DNA of 64,000 nucleotides from Elephas maximus indicus (GCF_024166365.1 NC_064831.1:52391768-52455767); one strand, 5' to 3'. Shown: positions 44,801-56,587, numbered from the stretch's first letter. Numbers and translations are program-made. The notes: generated by a model not told the origin, from the sequence alone.

Positions 44801-45520
44801 ATGCTTTGTTTTGTTTTCAAAAGTAACGAGTGAGAACCAGGAGGGCAGATAAACTGCCACTTTAGCCCTTGTTCAGGATGCTCCTGGTGGCTAATATACT
44901 CCCAGCCCATCAGGTCAGGTCTAGGAGGATGGGGGTGCATGGGGCAGGGAGACCAGTGACACAGCAAGATGCATCAGGTTCGGTCTGAGGGGCTAGAGTC
45001 CAAACTCAGATGTGCAGCTAGTATTGAGACAGGTGATTCAACTGGAGGCCTCTTGGGGTGAGCAGGAAATGGCAGAGCTAATGGGTAAAGCTGAAAAGGC
45101 CTTGATGTGACAGCATCTGGCCTGGAAAAGGAAGGAAGGGCTGGCTGGACGGTGCCCCTCCGGCCTGGTGATAACTCTATCTGGTCCCCTCTAACTGCAC
45201 GTGACAGTAAAGGCACTAAGGGGCACCAGGGGTTCTGCCCTCTAGGGCCCACAGCTCTCAGAGCAGATGCGTATGTATGCTGACAAACATCAAGTGGGAG
45301 AAGACAGAACCCAAGGGCATGCAGGCTCTCTAATCCCTTTATTTTGCCCTTTGTATCTTGGCGAGTCCTCTCCCTCCTCACTGAAGTTGTGGCAGCAGCA
45401 AGCGAGGGGGGAACAAAACCATGAATTTTAGAAATTAATTAATCGGCAGCAAAGTGGAGCAGAAACCAGTCCTGTTCTAATAGATTGGAAGCGCATCTCT
45501 TTTTCCTTGGTTTCTATATG
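44801..45520. other. Unclassified intergenic sequence
   Basis: The minus-strand ORF at 44974-45381 shows no recognised domain. No clear repeat is visible. Confidence 0.35.
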
Positions 45521-46128
45521 TGATGGTTAAAGCAATGTGTCAACTTGTCTAGGCCATGATTCTTAGCGGTCTGGCAGATCTGATGTAATCATCCTCCATG
45601 ATGTGATCTGATGTAAGCAGCCAATCAGCTGAAAGGTGAGTTTCCTTGTGGGGTATGACCTGCATCTGATATATATGGATGTTCTGGCAAAATTCTTTCT
45701 CTGTCCATCCTGCATTTGCCTCATCATCCTCTGACCTCTAGTTCTTGGGACATGAGCTTGCCTTCTGACCTGCAGATTCTGGATTCATTAGCTCCTGCAA
45801 CCATGTGAGTCAGGTGAAGCCTCTAGCCTGGCAGTTTGGGACTTTCCAGCCTCCAAAGTTGCATGAGCCATCCTTGAAATAAATTTCTATGTATTATTTA
45901 TATATACGTTTCACTGGTTTTAGGGCCCTGGTGGTGCAGTGATTAAGAGCTTGGCTGCTAACCAAGAGGTCAGCAGTTCAAATTCATCAGCCACTTCTTG
46001 GAAGCCCTCTGCAGCAGCTCTACGCTGTCCTATAGGGTCGCTATGAGTCAGAATTGACTCGACAGCAACAGGTTTGGGTTTTTTGGTTTCACCAGTTTTG
46101 CTCCTCTACAGAACCCAGCCTAAGACAC
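45521..46128 (+). mobile_element. Solo LTR (ERVL/MaLR-like, unassigned) split by an AfroSINE
   Basis: Begins TGTGATGGTTAAAGCAATGT, GTCAACTTGTCTAGGCCATG; has TGGATTCATTAGCTCCTGC, GAGCCATCCTTGAAATAAAT (poly-A signal) and, after the SINE, resumes CCAGTTTTGCTCCTCTACAG and ends CCTAAGACA. This is the layout of a mammalian ERV LTR. Confidence 0.7.
45922..46085 (+). mobile_element. AfroSINE nested in an LTR
   Basis: GTTTCACTGGTTTT (45908-45921) and GTTTCACCAGTTTT (46086-46099) are the duplicates. Confidence 0.9.
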
Positions 46129-46139
46129 TTTATAAACAA

Positions 46140-46938
46140 ATAAACAAACAAAAACCTCTGCTAGTTGCTGGATAGATGAGGAACCACGGAGACCCTTGCA
46201 ATAAGCAGCTTACGCAAATGTCCCCAGACCCCAGGACCCAAGCACATTAGGACTTCTCACTGAGGTTCCATCCAGTGAGCAGTGGCGGCGTCCATCTGGC
46301 ACGACTCCAGGCCAATGTCAGCAATGGAGGAGAAGTGAGGCCACCACAGGAAACCATAAGGGCATCATAATCAGTGATGGAACCCCAATACAAATGGGGA
46401 CCCAAACTGGGACAGGCAAGAGATGTCTCTCCTGAAGTTCTGGGTGAAGCCCCCTGAAGAGTACAGGGTTCTGGGTAGTTTACTAGATGAGTCCAAGAGC
46501 AAAGCCCAGTGCTAATAACTGTGCATATGGGAGCAGGGAGGGCACCAGACTCAGGAGAGGAATGGAGGTCCATCATGTCTTAGTAAGGACTCTCACTGCT
46601 GAGCCCATGGCTGAATGAGGCTGGTTGAAAACCTCCTGCCTTCACCTGGATTGGACCAGTAACTGGGGAAGGGTGGGCAGGTGCTGTTGATAGGAATCAA
46701 GTGACCTCCACTATGGGAAGGAGAAGAAGAAGGAATTACAGAGGCCGGAACCCAAGTTGCACCTGGCGCTATTGCAAGATCTCATAGTTATCACTGAGCT
46801 AAAACTCATTTGTAAAATGAGATCAATGCTGAGTTACTTTTCTTCCCAGAATTAAATTTCTTCCCAGGAGGCACACATGGTATGGATATAGAACTTAGAG
46901 ACACTGGAACAACTGCCTCCCACAACCTCCCTCTCCAA
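46140..46938. other. Unclassified intergenic sequence
   Basis: The minus-strand ORF at 46247-46576 shows no recognised domain. Confidence 0.35.
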
Positions 46939-46946
46939 GGTCACCA

Positions 46947-47136
46947 GGGACAGATTACCCAATAAGCAAGGTATCCAAGGGCTTAATTGTGTTTACTTAC
47001 TAACCTGTGGTGCACAATTTCACAACCCATGTGAAATTGTGCACTACAGGTTAGTAAGTAAACACAATTAAGCCCAGGGGTACCTTCCTTACTGTAAGCC
47101 CGAGCATACCTTGCTTACTGGTTAATCCACCCTAAG
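46947..47136. mobile_element. Hairpin element (MITE-like inverted repeat)
   Basis: Inner arms of 46 bp, 46979-47024 and 47030-47075, are inverted copies with one mismatch and a 5-base loop ACCCA. Outer arms of 22 bp (46953-46974 and 47106-47127) pair with two mismatches. The right side has about 26 extra bases that repeat TACCTTCCTTACTG/TACCTTGCTTACTG. GGTCACCA flanks at 46939-46946 and 47137-47144, the 8-bp length typical of hAT duplications. Confidence 0.75.
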
Positions 47137-47285
47137 GGTCACCAAAGGGAAATGGAGGCATCGGTGACACCTTCCATTGTACCAGGATCGATGAGAGTCC
47201 AAACCCAATTAGACTGAGCAGGGAAAACCAGGCACATTACCTCCAGAACAGCGGGGGTACCAATGTATGGGAGAAAATGGACTTG

Positions 47286-47376
47286 TTTCCAATACCCTAT
47301 GCAGCCCTTCTACTCTCACACATGGAGATGCTATGAGTCAGCATCAGCTTGAAGTCAGCAGGCTTGGTTTTGGTTT
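47286..47376 (+). mobile_element. AfroSINE 3' fragment
   Basis: ACCCTATGCAGCCCTTCTAC, GATGCTATGAGTCAGCATCA and a GGCTTGGTTTTGG tail; 5'-truncated. Confidence 0.65.
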
Positions 47377-48495
47377 ACCAGGCTTCAAAGCCCAGCTTAA
47401 TGCTAACTAGAGTTTTGTACCTTATTCGTGGAGAAGGACTCTAAAGATGGAGTGAGTTTTGACCAAGCCTGTAAGACAACAGATGCCCGTCCATGCCCCT
47501 CTGTTTCCAAAGTGAAATACAAACCGTCTCTTGCAGGATTTAAGAAAACGTTCAGACACACAAGCATTTAGGATAGAAGAGATGTTTACTTGCAAAGCAG
47601 TTCAAAGGAGTCTGCCTTCAAAAAGACTGACTCTCAAAAAAAAAAATTGCGATAATCATTTAAAGGGAAAAAAACTCTTCAATATTACAATAGCGTGGCA
47701 TGGTAGGAAAAAATAGAATTTTCTCACCTGATTATCATATTCACAAAAGTCATAGCATATCGTCAGATATCAGCATTTCAAAAATCAGGAGTATAGTTTT
47801 TGTTAAGGAGTCAGGTAAAAATTAAATGACCCTGCCACCCCCACCTTTCACATCCCGCCTATCCTTTCACCTACCCACCCCCCACCCCCCCACAGACACA
47901 CCCCTGCCACCACTCCCACGGGAAGGGAAGGATTACAGAGGCTGGAAACTTAGCTTTAGTGGAGAAGTTCAAGGCTTCGTTTATTTGGAGGACCAGAAGC
48001 AGACAAAATGAGCTTATTATTTTGGTTTATCTCCCAGCACAACCTGGTTGGGTCTGTTTTGTTTTCTTTCTCTTCCCTGGTTGTGAAATATAATGCACAC
48101 ATTGCTTACAACGACGGCTGTGTAAAGTGTCAGTTTTGTGTCCAAAGGAGGTAGCTGAAAACCTCTTACCACCTGCAAACATAAAGATTTTAAGCTGGAG
48201 AGCCCTAGGGAACTTGGAAATTGTGAACGTCTTTGGTGACCTGCCAGAGTGCTGAGTCCCAGCCCTACCCTAAAGAGGCAGGGAGTGTGTGGGGAGGGTG
48301 TTTTCTTGCCCCTCAAGCCTAGTGAGGGGAAAGAGGCTGACCCCAAGGGCTTCGTAAGTAGGGGAGACATCTAAAGAGGAAGGGCTGGCAGAAGCAGCCT
48401 GGTGCAGCAGGGTGGGCTCCAACTGTTAGGGAGTAACAGCATTCCCTAAGGTGAAATGATGCATTGGTATTTGCAGAGGGCTGAGAGCCTGTAAA
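47377..48495. other. Intergenic sequence with a C-rich tract
   Basis: A C-rich tract at about 47866-47920 could form a G-quadruplex on the minus strand. The ORF at 48017-48370 (minus) shows no domain. Confidence 0.4.
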
Positions 48496-48682
48496 CAGCC
48501 CTGGGGGCACAGTGGTTAAGTAAGCACTAATCCACTATCTAAAAGATCAGCAGTTCAAACCCACCAGCAGTGGCAGTCTGCTTTGGTACAGATTTACAGC
48601 CTTGGAAGCCCTATGGGGCAGTTCTCCTCTGTCCTCCAGGGTTGCCGTGAGTCGGAATGACTCTATGGCAGTGGGTTTGGAG
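48496..48682 (+). mobile_element. AfroSINE
   Basis: CAGCCCTGGGGGCACAGTGG, CAGTTCAAACCCACCAGC and CCCTATGGGGCAGTTCTCC to GGCAGTGGGTTTGGAG. Confidence 0.88.
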
Positions 48683-49233
48683 GGCCAGTAGAGAGCTTGC
48701 CTGGTTCTGCCTGTGACTCTGCCCCAGGGGACCAGCTGGGAAGGGTGAGGGCATTGCTAGTAATTGACTGCAAGGATGGAGGGGCCTAGCTAAGGTCTGC
48801 GTTTTTGTTGGTTTGTTTTAAGAAAAATTGGTCTATGTTTTAGTGTAATACAGAAAAAAATACACAATATTAAGATGCCTCAGACGTTTGTAGAGATTGA
48901 TTCTGCGGTCTAAAGGGGTTTAGGCAGACCAATGGCTACAGCAGGGGAGTGAATTAGGAGACACAAGTACAGCACGAAGGTTAAGCTCTAGGCCCAGGTC
49001 TGGAGGGGTTTGAATCAAGCCTCTCCTGGGCCCTCTAAATGGGCACCTACTAGATGCCGTATTGGAAAGGTAAGGCTGTGACTTCACGGTGCTGACTCCC
49101 AGCGAAGACCACAGAAACAATTTTTCATTAAATGGAGAAAATAAGAATTCCTAGGAGAAAGAGAGAGCTGCCAAATAATTACTAAAAGGAGAAGAAAAGC
49201 TTTCCTGTTTGTGGAATTACAAACTTTCCTAAC
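48683..49233. other. Unclassified intergenic sequence
   Basis: No gene or recognised repeat. Confidence 0.35.
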
Positions 49234-49407
49234 AAAACAAAACAAAAAAAAAACCCCACTGCCATCCAGTCGATTCCGACTCATAGCAACCCTGTAGGAC
49301 AGAGTAGAACTGCCCCATAGAGGTTCCAAGGAGCGCCTGATGGATTCAAACTGCCAACCTTTTGGCTAGCAGCTGTAGGTCTTAATCACTGCGCCACCAG
49401 GGTTCCC
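49234..49407 (-). mobile_element. AfroSINE, minus orientation
   Basis: A-rich 5' side, CATCCAGTCGATTCCGACTC and CACCAGGGTTCC. TTCCTAAC duplicates lie at 49226-49233 and 49408-49415. Confidence 0.92.
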
Positions 49408-49415
49408 TTCCTAAC

Positions 49416-50855
49416 TAGAGAGTCTCAAAAATCAATGCTTGCTCTAATTAAAGAGGATGGCTTACCTCTAAGGAGAAAGCAACGTCCCACATACATTTTC
49501 CCCCTTGAAGCTTGCTTTCCCCCACCCCCACCCCCAACTTTGGCAATATGTATTGAATCTATTTATTTAAAACAAGGAGCCAAGGAAGGCATTTTTTTTA
49601 AAGATGAAGAAATTTGAACATGTTTGTAGGATAAAGAGAAGCCACTAAAGAAAGGAAGCAAGAAAAATATGTCCATTAGAAACTATACTTATGAAGACAG
49701 CAACAACCTAGAAATGTGTGAAATTGCATGAACAATGGTGACTTTGAAAAAGGAAGCAAATAGGTCAAGGTGGAGGAAAATATGAAAAATTCTAACTGTT
49801 GTGGTACGGTGGTGGAACTGTGAATGATGTCTACTCTTGGTTTTTTAACTTTCTGAAATGTTGATATTGTCTTCAAATTAAATACTTCCAGTAAGCTATT
49901 CCTGACAAAATGGTACAAATATAGGCAAACTATTGATAATTGGGGACCCTGAAACTTCTGATCCCATTTTTTAAGCTATTCTACTAAGCATCATTCCCAC
50001 CGTTGCTATCTTAATTCTTAATTGTCCTAGAATCCCTGGTAGCAATATGCTCTTACCAGATCTTCCCCCAACGTCACTGTGAGAAGCTTTTCTCATTGAG
50101 CCTAAGGCACCTGTTTCGGAATTATTTTTATTTTAGTTAGTAAACATCACCTGTCACTCTCTTAAGCATTTTACAATTTATGATAAAGCCTCTGAAACTT
50201 GTTTCTCTCCCATTATCACAAATCCTCTCTTGGAAACACATCGGTCCCATTAACACCATTGTACAATGGTTTCATCAGAATTCCTTGAAACATTTGTAGT
50301 TCAAACATCACATAAAGATACTGTTTATAAATACTAAAAAGAGAGAGAATTGTAATAAGAATATGAAGATAATTCTCCAATAAGCCAATAGTAACCAATA
50401 GCAACAGGAAAGTTTTTTCTCTGGGCAAGCAGAAATATATAGCTGTTTGAGGAACGTGGTTTAAGTAGCCCGTTATCAAGACCAGGTGAGTCTTTTTTCT
50501 GCTAAAGCACGTCCGCTAATATCCAGTCTTACATTAATATTTGTTCGTAATGTCAACAGTAAGTGGAAATGTAAATATCCTATCAGGAGGCCGAGTTCTA
50601 TTCCCAGTCTATCAGCCATTTCCTTGATGCCTTCCCTTACTCTTTTAAACTTGTCCTCATAGGCCCCTGATATTATAGGACCCAAAAGATAAAAACCAAG
50701 CAACCTGTGAAGTACATTTCGGACTTCAGTGTTTTTGTACATGATCCCAGTGCATAACAACCCCTGCAAATCCACATCTTTCTATAGCTAGGGAAATACA
50801 TAATTATCCCTCTTTTGTATACAATGGTTTTTGCCCTTGAGCTTCTTAAAAAATA
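49416..50855. other. Unclassified AT-rich intergenic sequence
   Basis: A C-rich tract lies at 49518-49537. No ORF with a recognised domain and no clear repeat is visible. Confidence 0.35.
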
Positions 50856-51005
50856 TCTTCAAGTATGTTATTTCATCCAACTCTCAAAAGTACACTGAGA
50901 GCCTTATTAGTGTCCTATTTTACAGATAAGTAGACTGAGGCTCAGAGAGCTAAGTGGCTCTCCAGCAGAAGAGCTCCAGGCTTCTCAAATCCTGATTAGG
51001 ACTCT
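50856..51005 (-). repeat. MIR SINE, minus orientation
   Basis: TTATTTCATCCAACTCTCAA, CTATTTTACAGATAAGTAGA and CTGAGGCTCAGAGAGCTAAG. Confidence 0.8.
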
Positions 51006-51029
51006 TCCCACATTACCATATTGGGCATA

Positions 51030-51215
51030 ACCAAAAAACCAAACCCATTGCCATCAAGTCGATTCTGACTCATAGCAACCCTATAGAACAGGGCAAAAAA
51101 AACTGCCCTATAAGGTTTCCAAGGAGCAGCTGGTGGATTTCAACTGCCAACCCTTTGGTTTGCAGCCAAGCTCTTAACCACTATGTCACTAAAAAAAAAA
51201 CTAGGGCTCCATAAA
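51030..51215 (-). mobile_element. AfroSINE, minus orientation, with A-run near its head
   Basis: ACCCATTGCCATCAAGTCGA to CCACTATGTCACTA, then an A-run and CTAGGGCTCC. GGGCATA duplicates lie at 51023-51029 and 51216-51222. The A-run inside the head is unusual. Confidence 0.86.
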
Positions 51216-51222
51216 GGGCATA

Positions 51223-52220
51223 GATAGATACTATTCCCTGTAGTAATATGGACACTACAAATAGCAAAGGAATATATGCGGGTGTGAATCTGAACTACTT
51301 CTTCAGATTCTCCACTGGGACTTTCTTATGTTCTCCTTCCACCTTCCAAGGACATAACTACTTCAGAATTTATGAACCACAATTCTCTCAAATCAGTGTC
51401 TCTCTGGACCTTGTGTCTTCTAATTGAGCCAACCCACCTGACCAGCTCCAGCCTCTTTTCAGACTCCCACCCTGATTCTGGTCTGACTTTGGGCTCTCTC
51501 TAGGATCCACACCTGTTTGCTGATTCCTCTGTCACCAGCTCCCTGGCATCTATCAGCTCCTCTCCTCCTTCTCCCCATGCACTGGAACTCCTACACGGCT
51601 TCAGAGGGGAGGCCAACACCAAGTTCTTTGGCCTTCCTGGGCCTGAATGGAGAATCTCTACTCCTCTTGCATTATCTCTGAATCACACCAAGCCATGGTC
51701 CAGACCTCCCTTACAATAACAACCATGGGTATACAAAAGGGAGACCCGGACCCTGTTCTAAGCCCTCAAACTGCTGGGATTCAGGAGTTCAGGTGGAAGA
51801 GGGTCCTAGAGCATGGGGTTTCTGGAGGACAGAGGACGTGGAACATTTGGTGAGAAAACCCTAAAATAAAAGACACATGTGCCAGGTTTGCAAATACCTG
51901 AGAAGTAGGGCAGAGCCTTGAGGTCCATCAGCACAATCCTAACCTCCATGGACTCTAAGCTCACAGGAGTCTGTGGCAGAGAGGAGCAAAAACGTCCCAA
52001 AGTGTTCCTCATGGTCCCTGACTTGACCGCAAGCCTCCATCCCCCACATACGCCCCCTCCCCAGTGAGGCTTCATGCGACCTGCTTCCAGCTCCATGATT
52101 ACTCTCTTGCCATGTGTCACACGGGAAACCTGGACAATAACTCCTTTTCATACCGCAAACTACAGAAGTTGATTTTTCAATAGCCTTTGTTACTTGAGGG
52201 AACCAAGATCAATCAATCCA
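51223..52220. other. Unclassified intergenic sequence
   Basis: No gene or clear lineage-specific repeat. Confidence 0.35.
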
Positions 52221-52335
52221 TAGTATACATTTATTGAGCATCAACAAAAAGACAGAAAGAATGCAACGTGGTCCCTGGCCTCCACAGCCTGGTTAGGTTG
52301 ATAGGAACTCAGAGGCATGTGAAAATTTGCATTGC
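52221..52335 (-). repeat. L2 LINE 3'-end fragment, minus orientation
   Basis: ACATTTATTGAGCATCAACA and TGGTCCCTGGCCTCCACAGC. Confidence 0.5.
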
Positions 52336-52600
52336 TATTCAAGGCAGCAGACGCTGGGTGTAGACTCTCTGAGCCAGCCTTTTTCCTGGTCACGCCTGCA
52401 GAACCTACACCAGCAGAGCCACTCTTGCTTCCAATTCCCAGGCCCAATCTTGATCAGATGCAAAAAGATTTAACCAGATCAGCCATTCACTGTGGGGTTC
52501 AGCATCATCTCTTCCTAGCTACTTTAGCCCAGGTCTGATAACTGGGTTACTGCTGGTGTGCGCCAGTTGCCTTGTGAAGCACCTCAATTCTTTCTTAGGT
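52336..52600. other. Unclassified spacer
   Basis: No gene or recognised repeat. Confidence 0.3.
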
Positions 52601-53245
52601 CTTGTTGTGTTGTTGGTAGATGCCGTTGAGTCAGTTCCAACTCATAGCGACCCTATGTACAACAAAACTAAACACTACCCGTTCCTGCACCATCCTCAAA
52701 ATCGTTGTTATGCTTCAGCCTATTGTTGCAGCCACTGTGTCAATCCATCTCTTTGAGGATCTTCCTGTTTTCCACTGACCCTCTACCAAGCATGATGTCC
52801 TTCTCCAAAGACTGATCTCTCCTGATGACATGTCCAAAGTATGTGAGGTGAAGTCTTGCCATCTCTGCTTCTAAGGAGCATTCTGCTATACTTCTTCCAA
52901 GACAGATATGTTTGTTCTTCTGGAAGTCCATGGTATATTCAATATTCTTCGCCAACACCATAATTCAAAGGCGTCAATTCTTCTCTGGTCTTCCTCATGC
53001 ATATGAGGAGGTTTAAAATACACACCTTGGGTGAGGTGGGCCTTAGTTCTCAAAGTGACATCTTTGCTTTTCAACACTTTAAAGAGGTCTTTTGCAGCAG
53101 ATTTTCCCAATGCAATGTGTCATTTGATTTCTTGACTGCTGCTTCCATGGTGTTGATTGTGGAGCCAAGTAAAATGAAATCCTTGATAACTTTAATCTTT
53201 TCCATTTATCATGATGTTGCTTATTGGTCCAGCTGTGAGAATTTT
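52601..53245 (-). mobile_element. RTE-type LINE, 5'-truncated
   Basis: Starts CTTGTTGTGTTGTTGGTAGA. The minus strand reads KSAAKDLFKVLKSKDVTLRT, then ARLHLTYFGHVIRRDQSLEK, in two frames, from the RTE reverse-transcriptase C-terminal region. It extends upstream to CATGATGTTGCTTATTGG and GAGAATTTTTGTTTTC. ORF disrupted. Confidence 0.9.
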
Positions 53246-53719
53246 TGTTTTCTTTATTTCTTGCCTACCCCTCTTTAAGGCCCAGAGGTTTCCCCCTCCT
53301 CCAGCCTCTTGTTCATGCTAGCCACTTGCCCTCCTGATCTTCTCCGTGTCCCCCAACCCAGGTTCCCAGTTGGCACCTGAACAATGCATTTTGTGGAGCT
53401 GTTGGAAAACCGCAGACAATCAACACCATAAGAAACAGCAGCCATTGGGTCCCGAGGTGCTCTTCATGGGGCCCACATGAGTGCCATGAACCTGCTTGCA
53501 GCAGCTGTGTGTCATTACCCTCAAAGTCATAACACCCACTGAAAACAAAGCCAGACCCTGGCCTGTGTAACCCAACCCCGGGTTTCCACCACGGCCACCC
53601 GCTTCACCAGAAACTGCCAGCTCAGACCAAAGTTCAACCCGGTTCTAATTTCCACAAGCAGTTGCATTTCTGATAAATAATTAGTTATCAAATTAACTGT
53701 GACCTTGACACCTGCCAGA
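53246..53719. other. Unclassified intergenic sequence
   Basis: No gene or recognised repeat. Confidence 0.35.
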
Positions 53720-53825
53720 CCAAACCAATTCCCAAGGATTTTTAGAGAGCATATGCTTTAATATTTTGTTTGCCAAACCATTTCCCAAGGATTTTTAGAG
53801 AGCACGTGCTTTAATATTTTGTTTG
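53720..53825. repeat. 53-bp tandem duplication
   Basis: Units 53720-53772 and 53773-53825 agree at 50 of 53 positions. Two of the changes turn CATATG into CACGTG. Confidence 0.93.
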
Positions 53826-53900
53826 TTTTGTTTTGTTACCAATGTATTTTCAAAATTTTAAACACTTGACTTTGGATATCATAAAAGCTTTTTGTCTGGA

Positions 53901-53902
<2 letters not shown>

Positions 53903-53938
<36 letters not shown>
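53903..53938. repeat. (GT)18 microsatellite
   Basis: An uninterrupted GT run. Confidence 0.95.
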
Positions 53939-53939
<1 letters not shown>

Positions 53940-53941
<2 letters not shown>

Positions 53942-54446
53942 TCTAAAGTAACTCAGTAATTCCGTATTGAAATGTGGTGAATTCAGGGTTAGAACTTCGT
54001 CAGATCAAGATTTCCACCTCTTTCTATCTTTCACCCACATTCTTCTGGGGGATGTGTCTGGACCACAGCCATTGTCGGGGTGGCTAGCTCTGCTGTGCAG
54101 TGGCATTGCAGTCCGCATCTGGTCCCTGTCCTTATGGCCGGGCACTAATGTTGATGTCCATGCCCTGCCTGAGCCTCTGGTCCCTGGGCCCACTCACTCT
54201 GGTTCTTCCTGGTTCCCACACCAGGTCCTTCTGGGTGGGCCAGCTCATTCTCAGCCACTTCTAGGCCCCCCTGGGGGTACCACGGAGAGATCTGTGAAGC
54301 TTTCTCCCGCATCCTGGGGCACATCACACCTCAGCCATTGCTGTCCTCTCACCCAGGCTCCAAGATGCGGCCTTCATCTACTTACACTTACAGTGACAAC
54401 CAGTGCAGGCAGAGCTATCAAAAGAAAGAATCTAAAGACACAGGGA
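53940..54446. other. GC-richer intergenic sequence
   Basis: Carries a long plus-strand ORF (from 53967) that runs into the following AfroSINE. No domain is recognisable. Confidence 0.4.
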
Positions 54447-54652
54447 AGGAGCCCTTGTAGGGCAACAGTTACACGCTCGGCTGCTAACCAAAAGGTTGGC
54501 AGCTCAAACCCACCCAGCAGCAACTCAGGAGAAGGACCTGGCAATCTGATCTTGTTAAGAGTACAGCCTAGAAAATCCTGGGGCAGACTCTGTCACAGTG
54601 GGTCACTATGAGTCAAAACCAACTCAGCGGCGCCTAAGAACAGCAATAACAT
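54447..54652 (+). mobile_element. AfroSINE, long subtype
   Basis: GGAGCCCTTGTAGGGCAACA, CTCGGCTGCTAACCAAAAGG and CAGGAGAAGGACCTGGCAAT to GGGTCACTATGAGTCAAAA. Confidence 0.85.
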
Positions 54653-54714
54653 AAATACATAGACATGGATCCTTGTTTCCTTGCCTCCTTAATCAGCGTT
54701 TACTGAAAATAACT

Positions 54715-54845
54715 GGACCTTGCAATTATTCATCAACGAATATTCATTGAGTGCTGACTATGTGCCAGGTGCTGTTCTGGGTACTGGGGAACAGGAATAG
54801 GTAAGACAGATCCCAATCTCATGGAAATTAGCCTCTGATGCATCA
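54715..54845 (-). repeat. L2 LINE 3'-end fragment, minus orientation
   Basis: ATTCATTGAGTGCTGACTAT, GTGCCAGGTGCTGTTCTGGG and CCCAATCTCATGGAAATTA. Confidence 0.8.
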
Positions 54846-55054
54846 AGACAAACAATAAACTAGATCTCATTTCATAATGAAAACTGAGCTTATTTTGATT
54901 CTTATAACCAAATGACTCATGAAATATTTATCTACTCCCCCAAAACAGGATATGCCTGAAAGCTAAGTTCTGAGCCAATTCTCACAAAATAAAAGTTACA
55001 GATTACCAGGATTGAGTGGTAGGTTACTTTCCAGGGTACTAAAAGGTACAGAAA

Positions 55055-55238
55055 ACCAAACCTGTTGCTGTTGAGTGGATTCCAACTCATCGTGACCCTA
55101 CAGGACAGAGTCGAACTGCCCCATAGGGTTTCCAAGGGTGTAATCTTTACAAAAGCAGACTGCCACATCTTTTTCCCACAGAACAGCTGATGGGTTCAAA
55201 CTGCCAAGCACTTAACCACTACACCATCAGAGTTCCTT
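55055..55238 (-). mobile_element. AfroSINE, long subtype, minus orientation
   Basis: ACCAAACCTGTTGCTGTTGA to CACCATCAGAGTTCC. AAAAGGTACAGAAA at 55041-55054 and a near-copy at about 55239-55252 are the duplicates. Confidence 0.9.
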
Positions 55239-55261
55239 AAAAAGTACAGAAATGACCTCTT

Positions 55262-55610
55262 TTAAGACAGTAAGAGTAGCTGTCCATTACTGAATGCTTC
55301 CCATATGTCAGAGGAGCCTATGGGGTGGTTCTACTCTGGCCTATAGAGTCACTAGGAGTCGGATTTAATGGCAATGGGTTTGGTTTTGTTGGATTTTTTT
55401 ATGTGTCAGACACTATCAGGGTCTTTTCATGTATTATCTCTAATTCTTAGTGAAACCATAAGTAAGGTGGGTATTGTTGGTATTAGTAGCCCTACTTTAC
55501 AGAGGAAAAAACTGAGGCCGAGAGAATTTAAATAAATTATCTGTGGTCACGTGGGTATTAAGTGGATGAGACTTAGTGGAACCCAGGTGATCTCACATCA
55601 CTCTGCCTCC
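55262..55610 (-). repeat. MIR SINE, minus orientation, split by an AfroSINE fragment
   Basis: TTACTGAATGCTTCCCATAT before the insertion, then GTGTCAGACACTATCAGG, CCTACTTTACAGAGGAAAAA and CTGAGGCCGAGAGAATTT after it. Confidence 0.82.
55312..55400 (+). mobile_element. AfroSINE 3' half, 5'-truncated insertion
   Basis: GAGCCTATGGGGTGGTTCTA to GGTTTGGTTTTGTTGG. ATATGTCAG (55303-55311) and ATGTGTCAG (55401-55409) are the duplicates, so the truncation happened at insertion. Confidence 0.83.
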
Positions 55611-56450
55611 CTATTAGAAACCCATAAGAGTAAAAGTAAAATTAGAAGTGGAGATTCTTGGAGTGTTCCCTTAAGCAATAAATCTTGCTCTTTACATTTA
55701 AGAGTGTGTAAGTGTTTTTTTTAAGTGTCCATTGGAAGAATTAAGCAAAAATTTGGCTTGGGGAGTGGAGGAAAAAATAGAGAAAGCTAGTTAAAGCTAA
55801 AGTTTGTGGGAACACTGGCAGTTGAGAACCAAACAGAATGATAAAACATCTCAGAAAGTGTAATGTATAAAGGTGTAAACATCAAATCCATTTTACGAGT
55901 GTTCAGCTCCCACGTAAGCTTCAGGGAACAGATCTTGAGAAAACAAGGGAGGAGATAGGCAAGCAGATTCAATGCAACTGCTCTGTGGGTCCAAATCCAG
56001 TACTAGGACTCTGTCCCCAATCCCTGTCTTCCCCCTTCCCTACCCCAAAGACTGAACTTGCTCTCTCCAGCCCTCAGTAAGCCAGCCTTCCAGCAGTGAA
56101 ACCCTCTTTCTTTGCATTCCCAGTCTTGGCCCAGGACCCAGCCTTCCAGGCAATGCAGGTTACTCCAGGCCTTTCCATCAGTCCAGGCCTCCTCAAGTCC
56201 TGAGCAAACCCAGACCACCTGGTACGACCTCTATGAAAATCAAACACTCCACCTGGATCTTCTTCCCACACAGTGCCCTCAAAGTGTGCAGAAGGAAAGC
56301 TTCTGTGAGCTGAGTTAAACCCCCTTAGGGTGGGCCCCAGGCACTGTTTCCACTCAGAGAGTGGGGAGGGGGAAAGAAGACTGTAAGCAAGAGCGGCAGG
56401 ATGAGCCCTTCCTCTTGAGAGAGTCTTGAAAGTCAGATCTAATCAGCCCT
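55611..56450. other. Unclassified intergenic sequence
   Basis: No gene or recognised repeat. Confidence 0.35.
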
Positions 56451-56578
56451 TCATCTTTGCATCTGCTTCTGCTGGATACCTTTCACCGACTTGCCTTGTA
56501 GACACGTCTCTCTCCTCCCTGAGATTGTAAGTTTCTTGAAGGCAGCACAAAGTAAACACTCCATAAACATTCTGTAGT
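56451..56578 (+). repeat. L2 LINE 3'-end fragment
   Basis: GAGATTGTAAGTTTCTTGAA and ACACTCCATAAACATTCTGT. Confidence 0.6.
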
Positions 56579-56587
56579 GTTCCATAG

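Noticed and set aside
53967-54611. 214-codon plus-strand ORF, the longest outside C2CD4
   Set aside because: Its last ~55 codons are AfroSINE sequence and the rest shows no domain, splice context or codon bias.
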